Assembly (NCBI RefSeq): GCF_036946125.1 | Contig: NZ_JAQIJT010000002.1 | Location: 2,044,001-2,108,000 of the forward strand | DNA: 64,000 bases | Origin: Sphingomonas adhaesiva | Lineage (GTDB): Bacteria; Pseudomonadota; Alphaproteobacteria; Sphingomonadales; Sphingomonadaceae | Direction: 5' to 3' | Shown here: positions 17,587 through 27,400 of the stretch, piece by piece | Numbering within the stretch: position 1 is the first letter of the stretch | How the letters are laid out: every line of letters starts with the position of its first letter | Notes under the pieces: model-generated | The model's database searches: none | Told to the model about the DNA's origin: nothing | What the model saw: only the letters and a program-made list of their open reading frames with translations | Program-made: the position numbers and the translations under genes

Positions 17587-19570
17587 AATGTCCTCCGGGT
17601 CCGGCGGCGACCAGCCGCGTCAACAGGCAGGCGAGCGCGGCATCGTCGGGCCGCTTCGCGGAAAGAACCGATAGCGTATCGAGGGCGTTGCTGTCGCCTG
17701 CATCGAACGTGCCGACCGCCTGCGTGACCTGTGCGCGGACCGTCGGGTCCAGATCGGGCACCGCCTCGTAGACGGCGATCGGTGTCGAGCGCCCCCGTAC
17801 CGTCACGCGTCCCATAGGGCGAAAGATGTCGAGCGACGTGCGCGCGACGACGCTGTCGCTGACCAGCACGGTCGTGGACAGCGGTTTGTTCGCGCTTTCG
17901 AGACGCGCCGCGGTGTTCATGCTGTCGCCCAATGCGGTGTACTGGATGCGTCCCTCGCCGCCGAAATTGCCGACGATCGCCTCGCCGTGATGCAGCCCGA
18001 CGCGGGTGCGGCCGACCGGCGGCAGCGCGGGGTCGACCTCGGCACGGAAGCGCTCGCCCGCCTGGTACAGCGCGACCGCGGCGCGCACCGCGCGATCGGC
18101 ATCGTCGGCGCGCGCGATCGGGGCGCCCCAGAACGCCACGACCGCGTCGCCCACGAACTTGTCGAGCGTCCCGCCATGCGCCAGCACCACCTCCGACAGC
18201 AGGTCGAGGTAGCGGTTGAGCAGGGTCGCCACCGTCTCCGGCGGGATGCGGTGGCTTAGCTTCGTGAAGCCTTCCAGATCGGAGAACAGCGCATAGATCT
18301 CGCGCTTCTCGCCCTGAAGGGTCAGGCGATCGGGATCGGCGATGATCTGCCTGGCGACATCGACCGGCAGGTAGCGGCCCAGCGTCGCCTGCGCGAACCG
18401 CCGCCGCGCCGAGCCGACCGCGCGCGCCGCCGCACCGACCGCGACGAAGGCGATCAGCCAGCCGAGCATCCAGCCGAACATCGGCACGCCCTGCGTGTCC
18501 CATCCGCCGCGCTCCAGCGCCCAGGGGAGCGTGACGATCAGGATCGCCGATCCGATCAGCTCGGTCGCCATCGCGCGCGACGACTGGTCGCGTGCGCCGA
18601 TCGCGCCGCCCAGCAGCACCAGCGCCAGCGCCGCCAGCCACAGCGACCAGTCGGGCAGCGCGCGCGGAAACTGCCCGTCGAGCATCTGCGCCAGCATCGC
18701 CGCGTGGATCTCCACCCCCCAGGTCATCCTGCCGGTCAGCCGGCTGGCGGGGGTGTCGAACTGGTCGGTGTCCGCGATCTCGGCACCGACGAAGACATAG
18801 CGGCCCGCGATCTGGTCGCGCAGCAGCGGCGCGGTGTCGGCGTCGCCGAACAACCCGATCGGCAGCACCGCGAAGACCGGCCGCTCGTCTGACACGGGTG
18901 CCCGGTACTTCACGCTGCCGGTATAATCGGCGAAGCGGGCGTCGCGCGGATACATCGCCACGCTCAGCAGCGGCGGCACGCCGGGGGGGCGCGTCGGCCA
19001 GCTGCGCAGGACGTTGTCGGGATCGGCCTCGATCCGGACGCTGCCGGGGTGGACGTTGCCGGGCGCCAGCGACGCCTGGAAGCGGCGCATGAACCCCTCC
19101 TGCCAGTCGAGGACGCTGTCGGCGTTGGTCGCACTGCCCGCAAAGCCCAGATAGACCGGCGTGCGCATCGCGCGCAGCGCCGCGATCAGCTGCGGATCCT
19201 CGGGCTGGGCCTGGTCGATCAGGATGTCGACCCCGATCGCCTTCGCGCCCATCGCGTCCAACTGGGTCAGCGCGCGCGCCAGCACCGCGCGATCGAGCGG
19301 GGACCGCTTGCCCGTGACGCGCAGCGTCTCGTCGTCGTAGACGACCAGCGCGATACGCCCGTCCTGATCGACGCGGGGCTGCGCCGCGGCGCTGCGCGCA
19401 TCGTAAAGCGCCCGCTCCGCATCGACCAGCAGCGGCACCTGCCACCCGTAGCGCGCGACCAGTAACGCGAGCAGCAGGAACGCCGCGGTGCGCAGCAGCC
19501 GCCACGCGCCGATCTGACGCGCGGCACGCGCTGCAACGCCGATCTGGTTCCGGAATCGATCCACGCGCAC
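17573..19570 (-). CDS. CHASE2-domain class III adenylate/guanylate cyclase
   Basis: A 665-residue membrane cyclase. A first membrane helix (about 24-42) leads to a periplasmic CHASE2 sensor domain (about 45-300; IALVVYDDETL, KAIGVDILIDQ, GRYVFVGAEIADTDQFDTP). Two or three helices follow at about 308-382, then the class III catalytic domain (about 420-600): metal-binding FSDLEGFTKL (Asp431) and KFVGDAVVAFWG (Asp475), then RVGLHHGEAIVGNFG and ALGDSMNTAARLE. The metal aspartates are intact, so it should be active; a lysine in the substrate-selecting region (DKFVGD) favours ATP. The first in-frame start is GTG at 19570 with a weak ribosome site; a GTG two codons later is possible. Signals at the cell surface would be turned into cyclic nucleotide. 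Confidence 0.9.
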   Translation of the reverse strand: MRVDRFRNQIGVAARAARQIGAWRLLRTAAFLLLALLVARYGWQVPLLVDAERALYDARSAAAQPRVDQDGRIALVVYDDETLRVTGKRSPLDRAVLARALTQLDAMGAKAIGVDILIDQAQPEDPQLIAALRAMRTPVYLGFAGSATNADSVLDWQEGFMRRFQASLAPGNVHPGSVRIEADPDNVLRSWPTRPPGVPPLLSVAMYPRDARFADYTGSVKYRAPVSDERPVFAVLPIGLFGDADTAPLLRDQIAGRYVFVGAEIADTDQFDTPASRLTGRMTWGVEIHAAMLAQMLDGQFPRALPDWSLWLAALALVLLGGAIGARDQSSRAMATELIGSAILIVTLPWALERGGWDTQGVPMFGWMLGWLIAFVAVGAAARAVGSARRRFAQATLGRYLPVDVARQIIADPDRLTLQGEKREIYALFSDLEGFTKLSHRIPPETVATLLNRYLDLLSEVVLAHGGTLDKFVGDAVVAFWGAPIARADDADRAVRAAVALYQAGERFRAEVDPALPPVGRTRVGLHHGEAIVGNFGGEGRIQYTALGDSMNTAARLESANKPLSTTVLVSDSVVARTSLDIFRPMGRVTVRGRSTPIAVYEAVPDLDPTVRAQVTQAVGTFDAGDSNALDTLSVLSAKRPDDAALACLLTRLVAAGPGGHYALD

Positions 19571-19753
19571 GCATCAACGCCAGCCCGCGACGATCGGCAA
19601 GCGCCGCGTTCGCGCAGGTGGCCGTTTTGTCGTATTCTCGTCGCACGACGTAGCGAAATCCGGTGTCCTGGCGTAATCGGTCTGCGACATCGGCGCGTGC
19701 AGGGGGCGCGACGCGGTGCGACTCGGGGGCGGGACGTGGTGACGGGGCGGGGG

Positions 19754-21457
19754 ATGTATCGGGTGTCGCTCGTGGCAGCGGCGCTGGGAACGGTGGCGGG
19801 CACCCCGCTGGCGGCGCAGCAATTGCAGCCCCCTCCCCCCACGCGCGAGGAAGTGACGCCGCCGCCGGTGGCCCCGGTCGCCCCCGCGCCGCGGGTCGAG
19901 GTGACCGGCGACATCGAACGCGCACCCTGCGCGCTCGCCGACCCGGCCTATGCCGCGGTGCGGGTGACCATCACCGAGGCGGCGTTCGCGAATCTGGGCC
20001 CCGTCACCCCGCAGGAATTGTTGCCCGCGTATCGCGACCTGCTGGGCGCGGACCGCCCGGTCGCCACGATCTGCGACATTCGCGATGCCGCGGCGACCGT
20101 GCTGCGCCGCAAGGGCTATCTCGCCGCGATCCAGGTGCCGGTGCAGAAGATCGAGAACGGGCGCGTCGCGTTCGAGGTGATCTACGGCCGGCTGACCGCG
20201 ATCCGCGTGCGCGGCGATGTCGGGCGCGCGGAGCGTCTGATCGAGGGCTATCTGTCGCAGCTGACGCGCCAGCCGGTGTTCAACCGCAACGAGGCGGAGC
20301 GCTATCTGCTGCTGGCGCGCGACCTGCCGGGGTATGACGTGCGCCTGGCGCTGCGTCCTGCGGGTACCGTGCCCGGCGAGCTGATCGGCGAAGTGACCGT
20401 CCGGCGCAGCGTCCTCGACATGGATGTCAACGTCCAGAACTATGCCGCGCCCGATACCGGCCGCTGGGGCGGGCAGTTGCGCGCGCAATTCTACGGCCTG
20501 ACCGGGATGGGCGATCGCACCACCGTATCGCTGTATTCGACCGCACAGACGCGCGAGCAGCAGATCCTGCAGCTGGCGCACGACGTCAGGCTGGGCTCGG
20601 AAGGGCTGGGCTTCGCGGCACGCTATACGCGGGCGTGGAGCCGCCCGTCGGGAATCGCGGCGGGCCGGATCCGCGCGGACACGCATTTCGGCACGTTCGA
20701 GGCGAACTTCCCGTTCGTCCGTGCCGAGCGCGGCAATCTGCGCGGCGCGGCGGGGCTCGACGTGGTCGATCAGACGGTGCGCTTCGACGGCCTCGCGCTC
20801 AGCCGCGACCGCATCCGTATCGCCTATCTGCGCGTCGACGGGGATGCGACGGACGTCCGCACCGGCCCGGCGCCGGGATGGCGTGGCAGCTATTCGCTGG
20901 AGCTGCGTCGCGGACTGGCGATCCTGCACGCGTCGCGACTCGATCCGGCCTCCGGCGTCGGGCTCAGCCGGCTGGACGGCGACGCCACCGCCACCGTGAT
21001 CCGCGGCTCCGCCTATGCCGAGATGGGGCTCGGCCGCCGCGTGATCCTGACCGCGGCGCCGCGCTTCCAATACGCCTTCTCCCCGCTGCTCAGCTTCGAG
21101 GAATTCTCGGGCGGCACCTACACGGTCGGGCGCGGCTACGATCCCGGCGCGATCATCGGGGACGAGGGCGTCGGGCTGACGGTGGAGGCGCGGCTGGCCC
21201 GGTTCGCGCCGCTGCCCAACCGCAACATCGTGATGCAGCCGTTCGCGTTCGTCGACTCCGCGCGGGTGTGGAACCGCGACCGCGGCGGCATCGACGGATC
21301 GCTCGTCTCGATCGGCGGCGGCGTGCGCGCCGCGGTCGCCAACCGGATGCGGATCGACGCGACGCTGGCCGCGCCGCTGCACCGCACCGCGCTGCAGACC
21401 CGTCGCGGCCCGGTGCGCGCGCTCCTCTCGATCACGACCCGCCTCGGAGGCCTCTGA
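19754..21457 (+). CDS. ShlB/FhaC-family two-partner secretion transporter (TpsB)
   Basis: A 567-residue outer-membrane protein. The ATG at 19754 gives a good signal peptide (MYRVSLVAAALGTVAGTPLA) behind a G-rich ribosome site. A Pro-rich linker leads into POTRA-like domains (about 65-200; TPQELLPAYRDLLG, AATVLRRKGYLAA, FEVIYGRLTAIRVRGDV). The rest is a beta-barrel with the loop motif VGRGYDPGAI, equivalent to the VRGY tip of FhaC and BamA relatives. TpsB proteins bind the N-terminal domain of their TpsA partner and pass it to the cell surface. The partner gene follows at once, the stop and start sharing one base. The divergent CHASE2 cyclase shares the upstream region. Confidence 0.88.
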   Translation: MYRVSLVAAALGTVAGTPLAAQQLQPPPPTREEVTPPPVAPVAPAPRVEVTGDIERAPCALADPAYAAVRVTITEAAFANLGPVTPQELLPAYRDLLGADRPVATICDIRDAAATVLRRKGYLAAIQVPVQKIENGRVAFEVIYGRLTAIRVRGDVGRAERLIEGYLSQLTRQPVFNRNEAERYLLLARDLPGYDVRLALRPAGTVPGELIGEVTVRRSVLDMDVNVQNYAAPDTGRWGGQLRAQFYGLTGMGDRTTVSLYSTAQTREQQILQLAHDVRLGSEGLGFAARYTRAWSRPSGIAAGRIRADTHFGTFEANFPFVRAERGNLRGAAGLDVVDQTVRFDGLALSRDRIRIAYLRVDGDATDVRTGPAPGWRGSYSLELRRGLAILHASRLDPASGVGLSRLDGDATATVIRGSAYAEMGLGRRVILTAAPRFQYAFSPLLSFEEFSGGTYTVGRGYDPGAIIGDEGVGLTVEARLARFAPLPNRNIVMQPFAFVDSARVWNRDRGGIDGSLVSIGGGVRAAVANRMRIDATLAAPLHRTALQTRRGPVRALLSITTRLGGL

Positions 21458-24400
21458 TGATCCGCATCCCGCACCTGCACGGCTCCGCGGTATCGCTGAT
21501 GGCGCTCGCCGCCGGGCTGGTCGCCGCGCCCGCGGCAGCACAGACGTCGTACAACGCGAACGATCCCACGGTCACGTCCGGCACCGTAACCTATGACCGC
21601 GGCGTCACGACGCCCGGCACCGAAGTCTACACGATCGACTCCCCGACCGCGGTACTCGACTTCCAAGTGTTCGGTAACAGCAGCTTCGTCATCAATTTCC
21701 AGCGGCCCGACACCACCGTCGTCTATCAGAACGGCACGAATACGCCCGATTTCACCGTCCTGAACCGGATCCAGGATAACGGCATCCAGCCGATCCGGTT
21801 CGACGGCACCGTGCTCAGCCGACTGCGCGATACGGCAGGCAACGTGACACCCGGCGGGACAGTATGGTTTTACAACCCCGGCGGCATCATCGTCGGCAGC
21901 AGCGCGACCTTCGACGTCGGCAGCCTGCTGCTGACCACCGCCGATCCCACGGGGGGCACCGGCGTCATCAACAGCACGTCGCGATTAGTGTTGGCGACCG
22001 ACGTCAACCAGGATCGCGCACTGCCGGGCATCGAGGTCGAGCCGGGCGCGCAGCTGACCGCGACGCGCAACAACAGCTATATCGCGCTGGTCGCGCCCTT
22101 CGTCCGGCACGGGGGCACGACGAGCGTCAACGGCGGCGCGGCCTTCGTCGCGGCGGAAACCGCGACGCTGACGATCGATCAGGGACTGTTCGACATCCAG
22201 GTCGCGGTCGGCTCCGACGGGGAGGCAGACGATCAGGGCCAGAACCGCTCGTCGATGGAGCTCTATGGCTCGATCGCGGGCCAGGGGCCGACCGCCGCCG
22301 GACAAAATCGCGCCATCTACGCGGTCGCGGTGCCGAAGAACCAGGCGATCACGATGCTGGTCGATGCCGACCGGCTGGGTTTCACCCCGGCGACGTCGGT
22401 CAGTGTCGAGAACGGCGCGATCTACCTTCAGGCCGGCGGCGGGATCACCGTCGCCCCCAGTACGCCCATTGTCAGCCGCATGAACCTGCCCACGCAGGGG
22501 ACGGCAGATATCTCGCTGACGCTCGACAACATCACCTCACCGATCGCGGCGCAGGCGGCCAATGCGCTGACGGTCCGCACTCCGCTCACCGAGATACCGC
22601 CGGGATCCCAGCCGGTATCGACACCCTTGGGCGGGGGCGCCTATTTTTACGGCGGCCGCTCAGCGACCGTGACGATCGACGACGGCAAGCTGTTGTCGAC
22701 GCTGACGGGATCGGTCCGGATACAATCTTTCGGCAATGGCACTGCCGGGACGGCGCGGCTCGAGGTTTCGAACGGCAGCACCTTCGACGTCGGCGGCCAG
22801 CTTGGGGTTCGCGCCGACACGGTCGGAAGGATATTGCCGGCCGGATGGACCGCGGTGGCTGGCGAGGCGTCACTATCCGTGACGGCGTCGACGCTGACGG
22901 CGCAGACCGTGGACGTCGTCTCGGATTACACATCCGGCAGTCAGGGACCTCTGACCGGCAGCGCCGGCACGGCGTCGATCGCCGTGTCGGGCGGCGGGGC
23001 GCTGAATGCGTCGCGTTATGTGGGCGCCGGAGCATCGGCGATCGGTACCGGCGGCACGGTCCGCATCACGCTCGACGACGGGACGATCGCCGCGGATCAA
23101 TTGTTCGCCACTGCGCGAGGCGGTGGGCCCGATGGCGGCATCGGCGGCTCGGCCCGCATCGCCACGCTCGATGGCGGCGGCGCTTTTACCATCACGCGCG
23201 GCGTCCTGATCGACGCCACCGCGCTCGGCAATCCGCGCGTCGACGCCCGCCTCGGAACCGTTGCCAACGTCGGCGGCGATGCCTCGCTGTCGCTGGGCGG
23301 CGGGCGCACCAGCACCGCGCGTTCGATCACCATCGACGCGTCCGTCGACGGCTTCGACAACGGCGGCTTCGCCAACGATGCCGCGACGCTCCGTTCGACG
23401 GGCGGTACCGCGACGCTCTCGCTCGCGGGCGACACCGGGCTGACGGCGGACAGCCTGACGCTGACCGCGGCGGCGACCGACTTCGGCGTCAGCAGCGCCG
23501 CCACCCGGCGTACCACCGGAGGCACCGTCACCGCGGCGATCGACGGGGCATTGCGCGTCGGAACGCTGTCGCTGGTGAGTGATGCCACCGGCGGTGCGGT
23601 GTCGGGAAGCCAGTCCGTGGCCGGCAGTGCGCTCGGCGGCTCCACATCGCTTTCGGTGAACGCGGGCGGGACGATCGCCGCGAGCAGCCTGATTTCGCTT
23701 ACCGCCGGGGCGGTCGGCGGCGCGAGCAGCGGCACCGCGACGGGCGGCGCAGCCACCGGCGGCACGTCGGCACTGACGGTCGATACCAATGGCACGCTGA
23801 ACGCCGCCGGGATCGACATGGCCGCGAATGCGCTCGCTGGCGCATCGCAAGCCGGAACCGGCGGTGCGGCGCAGGGCGGCTCGACGAGCGGGGTCGTCAG
23901 GGGTAACCTGACTGCGGCGTCGCTCACCCTGCGCGCGCGGGTCACGGGCGGCGACGGCGCCGCGGGTGGCGATGCTACCGCAGGCGCGGTGAGCGCGAGC
24001 GTAAGCGGCGGCACCCTCACCGTCTCGCAGGCACTGACTCTCGGCGCGAACGCGCTGGGGGGTGCTGCGAAGGGTGGCGGGGGCGGCGGCATCGGCCGCG
24101 GCGGATCCGCCGTGGCGGACGTATCGAACGGCACATTGACGTTTGCCGACGCCGTCGTCGCCGCGCGCGCTACCGGCGGGGCCGCAAGTGCGGGAACCGG
24201 CGGCGCAGGATACGGCGGCACTGCGACCTTCGCCACCGGAACGGACGGCGTGGCGCGCTTCGCCAGCGGGACGATCGGGGCCGAGGCCATCGGTGGCGAT
24301 GCCACTGGCGGCACCGGCGGGGTCGCGTTCGGAGGCGACGTCGCGATACGGCTGGCCGACGGCCGCATGGAGACCAGCGCCGACGGTCTGGCGCTATTGG

Positions 24401-27400
24401 CACGGGCGCAGGCAACCGGGGGGAGCGGCATCGATGGCGGGGCCGCTACCGGCGGCACGGCACGGCTGACCGCGACATCGGGCGTCGCGGCGACGCGCAG
24501 CGTCTTGTCGCTTGTCGCCTCCGCTTTCGGCGGGGCAGGCGCGGGTGGCACGGCCTCCGCCGGCACCGCCACCCTCGCCACGACCGAGGCGGCCGACCTC
24601 ACCTTCCGGCAGGTGAGTTTGATCGCCACCGCCCAGTCCCCCGGCACCAGCGTCACCGCGCGTAGCGCGACAGGCGGACAGGCGGGCATCGATGTCGCCG
24701 CCGGGCGCCTGACGACCGACATCCTCGCGATGAACGTCAACGCTTTCGGTGCCTCGCCGCAGGGCGGCACCGTCTCGGTCGCGAGCGGCAGCGGCGCGAT
24801 CGGCGTGCTGCAAACCTCGCTGCTGCTGGCACGCTCGGCGCTGGGCACCGTAGCCGGCACCGGCGGGACCGTGCGCGTCCGCGCGGACACGACCGGCGGC
24901 GGCGGGACCACCGATCTGGGCGATGCCACGATCTTCGCCAACGATCTGGTGGCCATCGGGGCGGTCGGCGGCAATCGCGCGGACAGCCCGGTCGGTTTTG
25001 CCGCCCTGGACGCCCGTGCGAACCGGGCGATCCAGGTCGGTCAGAACCTCGCCATGCGCACCGGCGCGCTCACCTTGTCCAGTAACGGAACGCTGAACGC
25101 GCTCGACCTGAACAGCCCGACGACGGTCACCGTCTTCGCCGCCAATGCCGCCAACATCGGCAACGTAACGGGCAGCGACGTGTCGTTGGCGGGCAACGGG
25201 ACGGTGGCCGCAGGAAACGTCACCGCAACGCGCAACGTCGCGCTCGGCGCCGGTAGCGCCACCATCGGCGACGTCGTCGCCCAAGGGACGGTCCGGCTCA
25301 TCACGACCGGCGACCTGACCAGCGGGAGCCTGCGCGGCGGGTCGATCCTGGCGCAGGCGGACGGCGCGCTGCGGGTCGGCGCGCCGACGATCGTGCCCAA
25401 CAGCGCGACGGACGGCAGCATCACGCTGATTTCCGGCCAGGCGCTGGCCGTCGGCGACATCACCGCACCCGGCAGCGTCGCGCTGGCCGCGCGCGGTGGC
25501 GGCCTAACCGCGGGTACGCTCGATGGCGGCGGCGACGTGGTGATGCTCGCGCGGGACGGCGTCACCGCGACCGGCATTCGGGCCGGCGGCGTCGCGAAGA
25601 TCGGCAACGTCGCCGGCCTCGGCAGCGTCCCTGCCCCGCTGGCGCAGGTCGGAACCGCAGCGACGCGGCTGGGCGGTGCCGCACAGGTGACGAACGGCAT
25701 ACAGGCGAGCCGCATCGACGTCGCCGCCGGCGGCATCACCGCCCCCACCGTCGCCGCGACCGGCGACGTCCGCCTCGACAGCGGCAACGGCATCACCATC
25801 GCCACCCTCGGCGCCGGTTCCTCCACGATCGGCGGCGAGGGGCGGGTCGCGATCGACAGCGCGACCACCACCGCCGCATTCGCGGTCGCGACGCGCGGCG
25901 ACGTGGCGCTCGGTGCCTTCGCCAGCGGCGGCACGGCGGTGGTGAGCGCCACCGGCGCGCGCCTCGACGTGGCGCGCGCGTCGCGCGCCGCCGGCGACCT
26001 CACGCTGACGGGTGCCACGATCACCGCCGCACCGCTGCAAAGCGGCGCCCGCCTGTCGGCGAGTGCGATCGGGTCGGCGACCTTCGCCACGGTCGGTAGC
26101 ACGAACGCGCTGGCGATTACCGCGGGGAACGGCGTCATCGTCGACAGCTTCGCCAGCGGCGGCACCGCGTCGCTGGCGTCGAGCACCGGGGGCCTGCGTA
26201 TCGCAGGCGCCTCGCGCGCGGCGGGGGACATCACCCTGTCCGCCGCGTCCCTCGACGTCGCCGCCGTGCAGAGCGACGCCGGCCTTGCCGCTATCGCGAG
26301 CGGGCCGGCCATCTTCGCCACGGTCACGACGGGTAGCGGGCTGTCGATCGCGGGCGGTAGCGGCGTTACCGTCGACAGCTTCGCCAGCGGCGGCACCGCG
26401 TCGCTGGCGTCGAGCACCGGGGGCCTGCGTATCGCAGGCGCCTCGCGCGCGGCGGGCGACATCACCCTGTCCGCCGCGTCCCTCGATGTCGCGGCCGTGC
26501 AGAGCGACGCCGGCCTTGACGCCGTCGCGAGCGGGCCGGCCGTCTTCGCCACGGTCACGACGGGTACCGGGCTGTCGATCGCGGGCGGTAGCGGCGTTAC
26601 CGTCGACAGCTTCGCCAGCGGCGGGGCGGCGGTGCTGAATGCCACCGGCGCGCGCCTCAGCATCGCGCGCGCGTCGCGCGCCGGCGGCGGCATCACGCTG
26701 TCCGGCGGCGTCGTCGACGCGGTCGATCTGGACAGCGCCGCTGGCCTGACCGCTACCGCAAGCGGTGCCGCGACGTTCGGGATGCTCGCCACCGACGAAG
26801 CGCTGTCGGTCACCGCGGGGGGCCCGATCACCCTCGCCAGCTTCGCCAGCGGCGGGGCGGCATCGCTCGCCTCGACGGGTGGACCGCTCCGCCTCACCGG
26901 CGCGTCGCGTGCGGCGGGCGACCTCACCCTTTCCGCCAGCGCGATCGAGGCCGTCGCGCTGGACAGCGGCGGCCTGCTGAGTGCCGCCACCACGGGGACG
27001 GCGGCCATCGACGCCATCACGGCGGCCACCGGCGTGGTCGTGAACGGAAGTAGTGGCGTCAGCATCGGCAGCTTCGCGACCGGCGGCGCCGCGGCGCTGA
27101 CGGCAGCGCGCGGGCCGCTCACCATCGCGCGCGCCTCCCGCGCGGGCGGAGACCTCACCCTCGTGGCGGACACGCTTGCTGCCGCGGCGCTGGGGAGCGG
27201 CGCACGGCTGAGGGCCGACGTCGCTCGGACCGCCTCGATCGACACGGTGGCGGCGTCCGGCGACCTGACGCTCACGACGAACGGCGGCCTGACCATCGGC
27301 AGCTTCCAAAGCGGCGGCACGGCCGCGCTGATCGCACGCGAAGCGCCGCTGACGATCGCACGCGGTTCGCAGGCGAGCGGGGCCGTGACGCTGGAGGGCG

